64,000 nucleotides of DNA. Source: Bermanella sp. WJH001 (GTDB lineage: Bacteria > Pseudomonadota > Gammaproteobacteria > Pseudomonadales > Oceanobacteraceae). A program made the translations under genes and the position numbers. The notes below the pieces were generated by a model, which was not told the origin of the DNA, did not search any database, and saw only the letters and a program-made list of their open reading frames with translations. The stretch spans positions 605,155-669,154 of the forward strand of contig NZ_JASJOO010000003.1 in NCBI RefSeq assembly GCF_030070105.1, given 5' to 3'. Below are positions 11,129 to 19,422 of the stretch, piece by piece. How positions within the stretch are numbered: position 1 is the stretch's first letter; each line of letters starts with the position of its first letter.

Positions 11129-11917
11129 TTATTTCTTTTTTTCAACAATTCGAAATAATACACTGGGGAAAAATCGTTTTAACGTCAACGCCACCATAGA
11201 CAAACCTTCGCCTACTGCAATCTCCTTTTTGCCCTTACCTAATTGTTTAATGATCACTTGTGCGCATTTATCCACATTCATGCCGCTTTTAATATCTTCA
11301 TCATCCACACCAAAACGCTCACCGCGAGCGGTGACTGCATTTTTAGAAATATCGGTTTTAATAAATCCTGGAGTAATGGTACTCACTCGAATGCCATGCT
11401 CGGCAACTTCTGCGCGCAGGGCATCAAAAAAACCCATCACCGCATGTTTGGCAGCACAATAACCAGTACGCCATTTCACACCCACTTTACCGGCCACACT
11501 TGATGTCACCGTAATATGACCTGTGCCTTGTTTCACCATCACTGGTAATACTTGTTTAGTAAGGGCAATTTGCCCCAACACATCTACATCGAGCAGGGTT
11601 TTATACACAGATAAATCAGTATCTAAACATAGCGAACGCTGAGAGATTCCGGCGTTGTTAATCAGCACATCAATGGTTTTAAAATGGGCGGTAACGGCAA
11701 ATACTTTTTCAGGCATAGATTCATGTTCGGTTACATCTAACGGCAAAACCAACACATCTTCATCTTTTGCCCCAAGCTTTATACAAGCTTGCTTAACTCG
11801 CGCAAGTTCAGGCTCGCGACGAGCCGACAATACCAATTGATTCCCCTGCCTTGCATATTGTTTCGCAAGGGCCTCACCTATGCCTGACGAGGCACCTGTT
11901 ATCCACACAACGGACAT
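11129..11917 (-). CDS. Short-chain dehydrogenase/reductase (SDR family)
   Basis: The 262 residues carry the classical SDR landmarks: the cofactor motif TGASSGIGEA at the N-terminus, the NNAG motif (LINNAGISQRS), and the catalytic serine and YxxxK (SSVAGKVGVKW, then YCAAKHAV). The arginine in SARREPEL after the second strand suggests NADP(H) rather than NAD. The pattern is closest to the DHRS7-like group of bacterial SDRs, whose substrates are mostly unknown. It converges with the 78-residue gene with only ten bases between the stops. There is a hydrophobic C-terminal stretch (LSMVALTLKRFFPSVLF) that may associate with the membrane. Confidence 0.88.
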   Translation of the reverse strand: MSVVWITGASSGIGEALAKQYARQGNQLVLSARREPELARVKQACIKLGAKDEDVLVLPLDVTEHESMPEKVFAVTAHFKTIDVLINNAGISQRSLCLDTDLSVYKTLLDVDVLGQIALTKQVLPVMVKQGTGHITVTSSVAGKVGVKWRTGYCAAKHAVMGFFDALRAEVAEHGIRVSTITPGFIKTDISKNAVTARGERFGVDDEDIKSGMNVDKCAQVIIKQLGKGKKEIAVGEGLSMVALTLKRFFPSVLFRIVEKKK

Positions 11918-12068
11918 GTTCGCTCCTTATTGTTATTTTTCTGTAAGCAGCGTGCCACGTTAAATACTTCAAAAGCAAGCCACTTCCATATGGCGCACTA
12001 TCCCGACCTACCTCTTCAAGTCGGTTATCTTCTATGATTATGGGTACGTTAAACGATAAATTCAGATA

Positions 12069-12266
12069 ATGATTGCACCCAATATCGCTAAAGCCATTGC
12101 TCGTTATTATGTTCGTCTGAAATTAGAGGAAATGATTGAGCTGGCTGATCGCAAAGGAGACAAGGCGGCTTATCACAAATATAAACGGATTCTGAAGAAG
12201 CTCGAGTACAGATCAGCACAGAACATAAGACACGAACGAGATGGGTTTCATCGCAAAAAAGATTAA
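12069..12266 (+). CDS. Possible small basic protein, unrecognised
   Basis: A 65-residue reading frame encodes a highly charged, lysine- and arginine-rich protein that looks helical (KLEEMIELADRKGDKAAYHKYKRILKK). No clear ribosome binding site is visible before the ATG. It lies alone between the SDR gene and a repeat-rich region. The balanced amino acid composition argues for a real gene, and the missing ribosome site argues against. No function can be assigned. Confidence 0.4.
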   Translation: MIAPNIAKAIARYYVRLKLEEMIELADRKGDKAAYHKYKRILKKLEYRSAQNIRHERDGFHRKKD

Positions 12267-12333
12267 GGCGTAATACTCGAGAAACTATCCCTGCATCGCC
12301 CATAAGCTTGGCATTACATTCCCAGCTGACAAC

Positions 12334-12410
12334 GGTAGGATGGGTTAGATTGAGCGCAGCGAAATCGTAAACCATCAAATATAAATTTAATTAATGATGG
12401 GTCATTTCGG
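12334..12410. repeat. Copy of the GTAGGATGGGTTAG interspersed inverted-repeat element, decayed
   Basis: The left end (GGTAGGATGGGTTAGATTGA and following GCGCAGCGAAATCGTAA) is nearly identical to the element at 20199. The right half is shortened to AATGATGGGTCATTTCGG. It lies directly upstream of the duplicated tRNA-Phe fragments. Confidence 0.7.
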
Positions 12411-12432
12411 TTTCTAGGTACCGTAAAATCGC

Positions 12433-12547
12433 AATCTAACCACCGAGTGTAGAGAGTGTTCGAACCGCCAATCTATTTTCTTTCAGGCATAAAAAAACCA
12501 GCTACTTGAGCTGGTTTTTAAGAATTCTGAGATGGTGCCCAGAGGCG
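12433..12547 (-). repeat. Direct repeat, copy 1: decayed tRNA-Phe 3' part with terminator
   Basis: This 115-base stretch is matched by 12607-12721 at a constant offset of 174 bases with only about four differences. On the minus strand it begins with the last 15 bases of tRNA-Phe (CGCCTCTGGGCACCA), continues with the tRNA terminator hairpin (12491-12519), and ends in a degraded T-arm remnant (CGGTGGTTAGATT). The 59 bases at 12548-12606 between the copies separate the 3' end of this remnant from a T-arm remnant at 12607. Confidence 0.85.
12491..12519 (-). terminator. Duplicated tRNA-Phe terminator, distal copy
   Basis: The hairpin AAAACCAGCT/AGCTGGTTTT with A and T runs on both sides is identical to the tRNA-proximal copy. 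Confidence 0.75.
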
Positions 12548-12606
12548 TGATCATTGCGCAGCAATAGAGTGCCGAAGGCAGGCGAAGCCCAAGCGTAGCG
12601 CTGCTC

Positions 12607-12721
12607 AATCGAACCACCGAGTGTAAAGAGTGTTCGAACCGCCTATCTACTTTCTTTCAGGCATAAAAAAACCAGCTACTTGAGCTGGTTTTTAAGAATT
12701 CTGAGATGGTGCCCAGAGGCG
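12607..12721 (-). repeat. Direct repeat, copy 2, overlapping the 3' end of tRNA-Phe
   Basis: This is the tRNA-proximal copy. On the minus strand it contains the 3' end of the intact tRNA gene, its terminator, a spacer, and at its far end a T-arm-like remnant (CTCGGTGGTTCGATT) that matches the T-arm of the intact tRNA. Confidence 0.85.
12665..12693 (-). terminator. Terminator of tRNA-Phe
   Basis: The stem AAAACCAGCT/AGCTGGTTTT followed by a T run on the minus strand lies about 14 bases beyond the CCA end of the tRNA. Confidence 0.85.
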
Positions 12722-12782
12722 GAATCGAACCACCGACACGAGGATTTTCAATCCTCTGCTCTACCGACTGAGCTATCTGGGC
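12707..12782 (-). tRNA. tRNA-Phe (anticodon GAA)
   Basis: The 76-base gene folds as a complete cloverleaf: acceptor stem GCCCAGA/TCTGGGC, D-arm GCTCAGTCGGTAGAGC, anticodon arm with loop TTGAAAA and anticodon GAA, variable loop, and T-arm GGTGGTTCGATTCCGCC. The CCA end is encoded. The gene sits on the minus strand with its own strong promoter upstream and a terminator downstream. Its 3' end is repeated in the downstream region. Confidence 0.97.
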
Positions 12783-12816
12783 ATATCAACTAAGGCGAAG
12801 CCCGTTGAGGTGGCGT

Positions 12817-12845
12817 ATTAAACCTGTAATTCAGATTAGTGTCAA
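12817..12845 (-). promoter_or_regulatory. Promoter of tRNA-Phe
   Basis: On the minus strand a consensus TTGACA (12840-12845) and TTTAAT (12817-12822) are 17 bases apart. ACGCCACC follows; such a GC-rich discriminator is typical of stable-RNA promoters under stringent control. Confidence 0.8.
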
Positions 12846-12883
12846 CCCTGTATTACAATAATTTTTGCTTAGTTATCAGCCAC

Positions 12884-13159
12884 TTAATCTTTATCGGCTT
12901 CTTTGTAGCCTTCTGCTTGGTCCACCTCTTCGCCGGCAAAGAATTTAGCCATTTGCCCTTGTAAGTATTTACGGCTTGTCATGTCCATCATATTGAGGTG
13001 TTGCTCATTGATGATGCGAGTTTGATGTTCCATCCAGTCATGCCAAGCCTGTTTGCTGACATTCTCGTATACGTCCTGCCCTAAAGGCCCTGGAAATGGA
13101 GGCTTGGGCAAGCCTTCAAGTTCTTTTTGATAACGGCGGCAAATAACGGTGCGACTCAT
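12884..13159 (-). CDS. yggX: Probable Fe(2+)-trafficking protein YggX
   Basis: YggX protects iron-sulfur proteins against oxidation and has been proposed to take part in iron trafficking. The 91 residues show the family signature from the start ([16 protein letters not shown], with the conserved cysteine) through [19 protein letters not shown] and [10 protein letters not shown]. It overlaps the stop of mutY by four bases, the same gene pair as in Escherichia and Pseudomonas. The link makes sense because MutY itself holds a [4Fe-4S] cluster that YggX is reported to help protect. Confidence 0.96.
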   Translation of the reverse strand: MSRTVICRRYQKELEGLPKPPFPGPLGQDVYENVSKQAWHDWMEHQTRIINEQHLNMMDMTSRKYLQGQMAKFFAGEEVDQAEGYKEADKD

Positions 13160-14193
13160 AGACTTTCCAATAGTTTTTTAACCGGGGCCGCTAAGCCCAC
13201 GCTGGCAGGTTGTTTTAAGTTATACCAAAGCATAGGTGCTTGGGCCACCTGTTCGACCTTGTGTGTTAACTGTACCCGAATAGGGTGAATATCAAGATGA
13301 TAATGGCTAAATGTGTGACGAAAAACCTCACCATGTTCCACCCCTTTAATTTTTGTTTGGAGCAACAGCTCGTGATCAAATAGCTCTTGCTCAAGACTTT
13401 GTTGAGGAAATATCCACAAGCCACCCCATATCCCACTGTTGGGTTGTTGTTGCAGCAATACTTCATGGCCATGCTGTAACATCAGTAAACGAACAGCCTT
13501 AATCGGCTTTTCCTTTTTAGGCTTGCTGTTGGGGAATGCTTTCACTCTATCTTGTGCATAGGCTTCACATTGATTCACTAATGGGCAAATCTGGCACTGG
13601 GGTTTACTGCGTGTGCAAAGGGTGGCCCCCAGATCCATCATGGCTTGTGTGTAGTCACCTGTGCGCTTGGCAGGCGTATAACGCTCTGCAATCAGCCACA
13701 TATCATCGGCCACTTTTTTATTACCAGGCCAGCCTTCTATGGCGTGAAAGCGGCTTAATACTCGTTTTACATTTCCATCTAAAATAGCGGCATGTTTACC
13801 CATGCTGATGCTGGCAATAGCCCCAGCAGTGGAGCGACCAATGCCCGATAACGATTCTAATTCTTCAACGCTTTGTGGGAACTGACCACCAAAATCATTT
13901 ACCACGGTTTGTGCGCACTTATGCAGGTTACGAGCACGAGCGTAATAACCTAACCCGGTCCAATGGTGTAAAACCTCATCCGTGCTGGCATTGGCAAGAT
14001 CTTGAACCGTCGGAAACGACGCCATAAAACGCTGGTAATACGGAATGACTGTCACCACCTGAGTTTGCTGCAGCATGATTTCTGAAACCCACACTCGATA
14101 AGGGGTTTTATTGTGCTGCCAAGGTAAATCATGGCGACCATGGTCATCAAACCAACTCAAGACGGCCTGGCTAAACGCAGAAGATGCACTCAT
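13156..14193 (-). CDS. mutY: Adenine DNA glycosylase
   Basis: MutY removes adenine mispaired with 8-oxoguanine or guanine in DNA, preventing G to T transversions. The 345 residues comprise the helix-hairpin-helix glycosylase domain ([12 protein letters not shown]) with catalytic E38 ([11 protein letters not shown]) and D139 (ILDGNVKRV), and the cluster ligands C193-x6-C200-x2-C203-x5-C209. The C-terminal NUDIX-like domain that reads 8-oxoguanine starts near residue 230 ([18 protein letters not shown]). It is the first gene of the mutY-yggX pair. Confidence 0.97.
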   Translation of the reverse strand: MSASSAFSQAVLSWFDDHGRHDLPWQHNKTPYRVWVSEIMLQQTQVVTVIPYYQRFMASFPTVQDLANASTDEVLHHWTGLGYYARARNLHKCAQTVVNDFGGQFPQSVEELESLSGIGRSTAGAIASISMGKHAAILDGNVKRVLSRFHAIEGWPGNKKVADDMWLIAERYTPAKRTGDYTQAMMDLGATLCTRSKPQCQICPLVNQCEAYAQDRVKAFPNSKPKKEKPIKAVRLLMLQHGHEVLLQQQPNSGIWGGLWIFPQQSLEQELFDHELLLQTKIKGVEHGEVFRHTFSHYHLDIHPIRVQLTHKVEQVAQAPMLWYNLKQPASVGLAAPVKKLLESL

Positions 14194-14335
14194 TTTGATA
14201 CTAACTAACTAGAAAGGCTGCAAGCCTACCTCAATGGCGCAATTGATGTAAGAACTTCCCGAGTAAAGCCAAGGTGCAGATACGCACAATTCAATGGGGC
14301 CCCATCAGGGTGAAGCCCTTGGCAGAAGCATCACA

Positions 14336-16741
14336 TTAAAGTGATAGGGAGCCAATCTCAATTGGACGCTGTATATAGGATTCCAGTTCGTCTGCTGGCA
14401 TGGGTCTGGCGATCAAGTAACCTTGACCATACTCACAACGGTTGGCACGTAAGAAATCAATTTGCTCTTTGGTTTCGATGCCTTCGGCCACAACCCGTAA
14501 ATTTAATTTATGGGCCATGGCTATCACCGCTGCGGTGATTTCCATATCACTCACATCGTTTGGAATATCCATAACAAACGAGCGATCCACTTTTAACACA
14601 TCAATAGGAAAACGTTTTAAATAACTGAGCGATGAATACCCAGTACCAAAGTCATCAATGGCTATGGAGATTCCCATTTGTTTTATCTGACGCATGGTAA
14701 AGATGGCATTCTCTACGTGGTCCATTAACGTACTTTCTGTGATTTCAAGTTCGATCACTTCTACCGGACAACCTGTCATGGTAATGCTTTCGTTTAGATC
14801 ATGGATCAAATTAGGATCACTAAACTGACGAGCGGATAAATTCACCGCTACTTTTGCATGCTCAGGCCAAATACCGAGATTCATCAGGTTTTTAACTTGC
14901 ATCAAACTTTGACGAAATACAAATTTACCAATTGGGATAATTAAACCGCACTCTTCCGCAATTGGAATAAAGCGATCAGGTGGCACCATGTCTTTGCCTT
15001 TTGGCTTCCAACGAATGAGTGCTTCAACCCCTATGAAACGATAACTTAATAGGTCAATTTTGGGTTGAAAATAAATAATAAAATCATCGTTATTTTCAAT
15101 TGAATGCCGCAGGTCTTTTTCAATTTCAAGATAGCCCAGCATTTCTTTATTCATATCTTCAGAGAAGAACTGGAAGTTATTACGGCCCATGGCTTTCGCA
15201 CGATACATTGCCATATCGGCGTTACGCATTAATTTGTTGGCATCACTGGCATCCGTTGGTGACATAGTAATACCAATGCTCACGGTATTAATGACCGTTT
15301 GATTTTTTAAAGTGATAGGCTTGCATAAACATTTCAGAATTTTATCGGCTATATGACGCACCCCGTGAGTCGAATCCACATCACTTAAAAGTACAGTAAA
15401 CTCATCACCACCAATGCGGCTGACGGTATCGGTTTCTCGCACGCTATCGCGCAAGCGCTGCGCAATCTCAATTAATAATTGATCACCCGCATCGTGACCA
15501 AGGCTGTCATTTATCCGCTTAAACTGATCAAGATCTAAAAATAGTAACGCAACAAATGTTCCGCGACGCTTGCTTTCAACTACGGCTTTATTTAAGCGGT
15601 CTTGAAATAGGCGACGATTTGACAACCCAGTAAGCGGGTCATAAAACGCAAGATTTTCCATTTGTAACTGTGCATTTTTTAAATCCGTGATATCACTGAT
15701 CGCACCCATGTAACCATAAATTTCGCCTTTACCATCATGCAGAACACTAGCTTCGATAATGGTCCAAGTAATCTCACCTTGTTTTTCAAAACCGACTTCT
15801 ACTACAAACTCTTGATGACTTTGTATTAGGGCGCTCCACGCTTTTAATGTACGACGTCTATCTTCTGACCGAATACGACCCAACCAGTGCTCAAGATTAG
15901 CTAACGGCTGATTGATCCCTGTGATCTCGGACCAGCGGCTATTCACATAGGTTATTTGATGCTGCAAATTAATTTGAAAAATACCAACCGGTGATAATGT
16001 GGCCAGCTGACGAAATTTTTCTTCGCTGGCATATAACCTAGCTGTTTCATCTTCGATTTTACTGAGCATGCCATTAAAAACATCGGCCATATCGCCAATT
16101 TCATCTTTCACTTCTTTTTCAGCACGCAAACTATAATCTTGCTGCTCGGTAATATCCCGTGCTGTTTTTGTGATTTTTTGAATCGGCTTTAACAGTAAAT
16201 ATTGTAAATATTTTGCCAATAACATTGATAAAATTAAAACAACTAAAGCCACCAATACAATGAACAGCAATTGTTCTTGCCAACGTTTATTTAACCAATC
16301 CAAACTCAAGCTCATATAAAGCGTGCCAACCGGTAAACCGTCTAATTCAATAGGTTCATAAATCTCAATGGTTTTGCCAATTTTGAGGTCTGTTTCTTTT
16401 GGATTTTCCGGACACATCTTTTGGTCTAGATGAGTAAAGTGATGAATAGCAAAAACTTGCTGTCCACTGTCATAAATACATGCCATTAACACATTGGGGT
16501 TTTCACCCAATGCTTTTAAATTCGCTTCAGCTTGAATCACATCACTAAAAATCAAAGCAGCCGTACTGCGATTGGCAACGATGCCAGCTAATATTTTCAT
16601 GTCTTCAGACACATTTTTTATTTCTTGGGTGCGATCGTAATAAACCAAGGTCACAGAACTCGCCACCACGGCAAAAACAGTGGTTATGACAATACTGGCA
16701 ATCAGTTTGGTTTTTAAATGCAACCTAGGAAGCCAAGACAT
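14336..16741 (-). CDS. Membrane c-di-GMP enzyme: periplasmic sensor, HAMP, PAS, GGDEF and EAL
   Basis: This 801-residue inner-membrane protein makes and/or degrades cyclic di-GMP. Order of parts: membrane segment at about 12-32, periplasmic domain of the CHASE8/YfiN type, second membrane segment at about 157-180, HAMP linker, PAS domain at about 240-360, GGDEF at 444-448, and EAL at 573-575. The diguanylate cyclase part looks intact (RIGGDEF) and keeps an inhibitory-site RETD five residues before it. The EAL part also keeps key motifs (NLSARQF, LEITEST, IDDFGTGYSS, EGIETKEQ). Its start overlaps the stop of the yfiR-like gene by one base. This makes it a YfiN-like partner controlled from the periplasm. 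Which activity dominates cannot be told from sequence. Confidence 0.93.
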   Translation of the reverse strand: MSWLPRLHLKTKLIASIVITTVFAVVASSVTLVYYDRTQEIKNVSEDMKILAGIVANRSTAALIFSDVIQAEANLKALGENPNVLMACIYDSGQQVFAIHHFTHLDQKMCPENPKETDLKIGKTIEIYEPIELDGLPVGTLYMSLSLDWLNKRWQEQLLFIVLVALVVLILSMLLAKYLQYLLLKPIQKITKTARDITEQQDYSLRAEKEVKDEIGDMADVFNGMLSKIEDETARLYASEEKFRQLATLSPVGIFQINLQHQITYVNSRWSEITGINQPLANLEHWLGRIRSEDRRRTLKAWSALIQSHQEFVVEVGFEKQGEITWTIIEASVLHDGKGEIYGYMGAISDITDLKNAQLQMENLAFYDPLTGLSNRRLFQDRLNKAVVESKRRGTFVALLFLDLDQFKRINDSLGHDAGDQLLIEIAQRLRDSVRETDTVSRIGGDEFTVLLSDVDSTHGVRHIADKILKCLCKPITLKNQTVINTVSIGITMSPTDASDANKLMRNADMAMYRAKAMGRNNFQFFSEDMNKEMLGYLEIEKDLRHSIENNDDFIIYFQPKIDLLSYRFIGVEALIRWKPKGKDMVPPDRFIPIAEECGLIIPIGKFVFRQSLMQVKNLMNLGIWPEHAKVAVNLSARQFSDPNLIHDLNESITMTGCPVEVIELEITESTLMDHVENAIFTMRQIKQMGISIAIDDFGTGYSSLSYLKRFPIDVLKVDRSFVMDIPNDVSDMEITAAVIAMAHKLNLRVVAEGIETKEQIDFLRANRCEYGQGYLIARPMPADELESYIQRPIEIGSLSL

Positions 16742-17292
16742 TACTGGCCTCCTTTTTTAATTTTACTGGCAACTTCTAATAAGTTTGCTGCAAATGACAA
16801 ACCGGAGTCTCGGGCCAGGTCGACATTAATGTGAAGGCGAACTCTTTGGTTTTCTAAAACAAACACCACCATGGCTTTTTCAATTGATTGCGCACCATCA
16901 GCCACGGTTAATACCGGGTTTTGTTTTAGCCAGGCTTTTAACTCGGCCCCATCGATTAATGACGGTGCCGAAAGAAGAAGTAAATGACAGGATTGTGCTT
17001 GGGATAGTTTAGCGACACTTTGTAAGCGAACAGGTCGATTAAAGACGGTTCTGCCTACCATTTTTTGCAAGTTGCCCTGATAAGTATCTGAGCCAAGCAA
17101 ACAGAGGTTAAAATGCTCCAACTGCTTACGCTCTTCAGGCCAGAATACAAACTTACTGATTTGGAAAAGGTAAGCTGACTTTATTTGGCTAGTATTGAGT
17201 TCACTAAAGGCGTTACTTGACCCACCAGCACACCATGCAGTAACCAATAATACTAACCATATATGACGCCAACCTTTGGCCATATAAGACAT
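16741..17292 (-). CDS. YfiR family periplasmic regulator (DUF4154)
   Basis: YfiR proteins are periplasmic and repress the diguanylate cyclase YfiN, which they bind at its periplasmic domain. The product has 183 residues with an N-terminal export signal (HIWLVLLVTAWCAGGSSNAF). The family pattern is visible in IKSAYLFQISKFVFWPEE, FNLCLLGSD, and the C-terminal RVRLHINVDLARDSGLSF. Cysteines at about positions 64 and 103 could form a disulfide as in the Pseudomonas protein. A second start at 17283 has slightly better spacing to GGAAA. It is cotranscribed with the membrane c-di-GMP gene that follows. No yfiB-like outer-membrane gene is seen beside it. Confidence 0.87.
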   Translation of the reverse strand: MSYMAKGWRHIWLVLLVTAWCAGGSSNAFSELNTSQIKSAYLFQISKFVFWPEERKQLEHFNLCLLGSDTYQGNLQKMVGRTVFNRPVRLQSVAKLSQAQSCHLLLLSAPSLIDGAELKAWLKQNPVLTVADGAQSIEKAMVVFVLENQRVRLHINVDLARDSGLSFAANLLEVASKIKKGGQ

Positions 17293-17366
17293 TTTCCACT
17301 GTTTAGGTCAACGGTGAATACTCTCACCAATAGTATTGAGGTTAGGCTGAATTGGGTTTTAACGCA

Positions 17367-17394
17367 AACCGCAAGCTTGTTAGAGCTTGCGGTT
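17367..17394 (-). terminator. Hairpin downstream of mlaC
   Basis: The stem AACCGCAAGCT/AGCTTGCGGTT is perfect, but the T run after it on the minus strand is weak, so termination may be partial. Confidence 0.5.
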
Positions 17395-17417
17395 ATTAAA
17401 AGGCGCGATAACGGGGA

Positions 17418-18014
17418 TTAAAGCTGAACGGATTGCAGTTGAGAAATGGTTTTATCAATACCGTCACGTTCGATTTGATCGCTAAATTGAGCGCGGTAAG
17501 TACGAATTAAGCCTAAGCCGGCGATGGTGGCATCATAAACCAGCCATTGCCCTGGTTTTGGCTGATACAAACGATACTGCAAGTTTACAGGACTGCCCCC
17601 TGCTACATGGATATCAGAGCTTACAATTGCCTTATCACCGGACTTATTAAAGCGAGTTTCACCATAGGTCACATCTTGACCTGTGTAGGCTTTAAATGCC
17701 CCTGCGTAGGTTTTGATAAGTAAGCGTTTAAAACCTTCTGCAAAATCAGAACGCTGCTGATCATTAATTTCAGCCCAGTATTTGCCCAATGCCAGTTGCG
17801 ACATGCGCTCTTGATCGATAATCGGCAGCATACGAGTTTCAACCAAACTCAGTAGAAATTCAGGCCCTTGGTCTAATTTTTCTTTGTTGGCCAAAATCTC
17901 AGCAAGCACAATATCGGAAACAGACTTCACCACCTTTTGAGGATGCACTTCCTCCGCTTGTGCCGGTAACATCAAGGCCAGCATGAGGCCTAATACACTT
18001 AATAAACGAAACAT
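17418..18014 (-). CDS. mlaC: Phospholipid-binding protein MlaC
   Basis: MlaC is the periplasmic shuttle that carries phospholipids between the outer-membrane MlaA complex and the inner-membrane MlaFEDB transporter. The protein has 198 residues with a signal peptide ending around LMLPAQAEE. The Ttg2D/MlaC fold is recognisable from LARILADKEKL-like text (VLAEILANKEKLDQG), MSQLALGKYW, FKRLLIKTYAGAF and GLGLIRTYRAQF. The start at 18014 was chosen because GGAGA stands six bases before it; an ATG at 18026 would bury this site and lengthen the signal peptide. The gene stands alone: no mlaFEDB genes flank it, unlike the usual operon. Confidence 0.92.
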   Translation of the reverse strand: MFRLLSVLGLMLALMLPAQAEEVHPQKVVKSVSDIVLAEILANKEKLDQGPEFLLSLVETRMLPIIDQERMSQLALGKYWAEINDQQRSDFAEGFKRLLIKTYAGAFKAYTGQDVTYGETRFNKSGDKAIVSSDIHVAGGSPVNLQYRLYQPKPGQWLVYDATIAGLGLIRTYRAQFSDQIERDGIDKTISQLQSVQL

Positions 18015-18110
18015 GATTTTCTCCATTAATAATGTTCCTTAGTTTAATTTCTAACCTTAAATAGATAAAGATCACTAAATCTAACTAATTGTTTCACATT
18101 ACAAACAATA

Positions 18111-18545
18111 CTACAGGGGCGTATAACGCCAACCTTGTAAATATTGCACAAACCCAAGCTCATACAAGCCAGATAGCTCAGCCGCTTCATCCTCAATATA
18201 CAAAGAGCATTGAGATTCCACCGCCCACTGACACAACCTCACTAATAACTGCTTGGCTACGCCTCTGTTACGAGTAATTGAGCGCACACACAGCTGTTTC
18301 ACTTCATAACTATACGCACCAGAGGCGGATTTAGACTGCTGAACCAAGCAGGCTGCACACACAATTCGATCATTAAAGTAACCCAGTGCCATCCGCTGAC
18401 CCGCTGCCACGTTTGCCAGCGCCCAATCTGCTGCAACCGTTGCCTCCCCATCTAACCAATCCTTTGGAGCATCAGCATAAAGTTTGTTCAAGTCCACACG
18501 ATCTTGCTCGCTAGGCGAATCTAACCACTTTAAATAAACGGGCAA
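18111..18545 (-). CDS. GNAT family acetyltransferase, PanZ/PanM-like
   Basis: The 144 residues form a small GNAT domain: acetyl-CoA loop VRSITRNRGVAKQLL and C-terminal LYELGFVQY. The N-terminus (SPSEQDRVDLNKLYADAP) resembles the Escherichia PanZ/PanM protein, which binds acetyl-CoA and promotes self-cleavage of aspartate decarboxylase PanD. This would make it a regulator of pantothenate and coenzyme A synthesis. The likeness is from memory and covers mainly the first 25 residues and the acetyl-CoA loop, so an ordinary acetyltransferase cannot be excluded. It diverges from hisB. Confidence 0.65.
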   Translation of the reverse strand: MPVYLKWLDSPSEQDRVDLNKLYADAPKDWLDGEATVAADWALANVAAGQRMALGYFNDRIVCAACLVQQSKSASGAYSYEVKQLCVRSITRNRGVAKQLLVRLCQWAVESQCSLYIEDEAAELSGLYELGFVQYLQGWRYTPL

Positions 18546-18702
18546 TGTCTTATTCCAAAACCAAGGGCGAAAAGCCGATATTCTAACCGTGATTGCGTGC
18601 CCTCGCCACGTGCTTTCTAAATAGGATTGATCACTGCAACTCTAACCACTGCGCCATGTTTAAGGTATACTCGGGTTTTTATTTACCCTTTGGATTTAGA
18701 CC

Positions 18703-19296
18703 ATGGCTCAGCGTACGGCGTCGGTTGAACGCAATACCTCAGAAACCCAAATCAAAGTCTCTGTAAACCTAGACGGTACAGGCAAGGCTCAATTTGATAC
18801 AGGCATGCCTTTTCTTGAGCACATGCTAGACCAGATCGCCCGTCACGGCCTTGTGGACCTAGACATCGTCTGCAAAGGGGATAACCACATTGACGATCAC
18901 CACAGCGCAGAAGACACAGGCATCACACTAGGCCAAGCCTTTGCAAAAGCCATTGGCGATAAAAAAGGCCTGCGCCGTTATGGCCACGCATATGTGCCAT
19001 TAGATGAAGCCCTTAGCCGTGTTGTAATCGACTTCTCTGGTCGCCCTGGTTTGGAATATAAAATTCCGTTCACTCGCGGCAGCGTAGGCGGCTTTGATAC
19101 CGAATTGTTTTATGAGTTTTTCCAAGGGTTTGTGAATCACGCGGGTGTGACGCTACATATCGATAACCTAAAAGGCCACAACGCTCACCATCAAATTGAA
19201 ACCGTGTTCAAAGCATTTGGTCGTGCCCTGCGTATGGCCATGGAAGTGGACCCAAGAATGGAAGGCATGATTCCTTCAACTAAAGGTTCTTTGTAA
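18703..19296 (+). CDS. hisB: Imidazoleglycerol-phosphate dehydratase
   Basis: HisB dehydrates imidazole glycerol phosphate to imidazole acetol phosphate in histidine synthesis. This is the short, monofunctional form of 197 residues without the phosphatase domain of Escherichia. The manganese-binding histidine clusters are visible as [11 protein letters not shown] and [10 protein letters not shown], with [13 protein letters not shown] at the N-terminal half. It begins the hisB-hisH-hisF block. A TATACT box at 18666 could be its -10 element, but I see no convincing -35 box. Confidence 0.97.
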   Translation: MAQRTASVERNTSETQIKVSVNLDGTGKAQFDTGMPFLEHMLDQIARHGLVDLDIVCKGDNHIDDHHSAEDTGITLGQAFAKAIGDKKGLRRYGHAYVPLDEALSRVVIDFSGRPGLEYKIPFTRGSVGGFDTELFYEFFQGFVNHAGVTLHIDNLKGHNAHHQIETVFKAFGRALRMAMEVDPRMEGMIPSTKGSL

Positions 19297-19370
19297 TCTT
19301 CCCTTAACACGCAATTAAATTTCATTGTTCACCCAGCTATGTGTAAATAAAAACAGCGCTGGGTGACGCC

Positions 19371-19422
19371 AAGAAAATTTATAACGCAGTATTGGCAAGC
19401 TCCACCAAGCGAGAGAACACCA
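19371..19422 (+). repeat. Short repeated leader before hisH, related to the one before hisF
   Basis: The stretch GAAAATTTATAACGCAGTAT followed by TGGCAAGCTC and AAGCGAGA aligns with 20389-20447 in front of hisF with few changes and small gaps. Both copies end just before a his start codon. Confidence 0.6.

Noticed and set aside
12433-12721. Possible CRISPR or phage-type repeat array
   Set aside because: There are only two long copies, and they consist of tRNA end plus terminator; no short regular repeat-spacer order is present.
19330-19366. CACCCAGC...GCTGGGTG pairing between hisB and hisH as terminator
   Set aside because: The loop is long (about 20 bases) and no T run follows on the plus strand.
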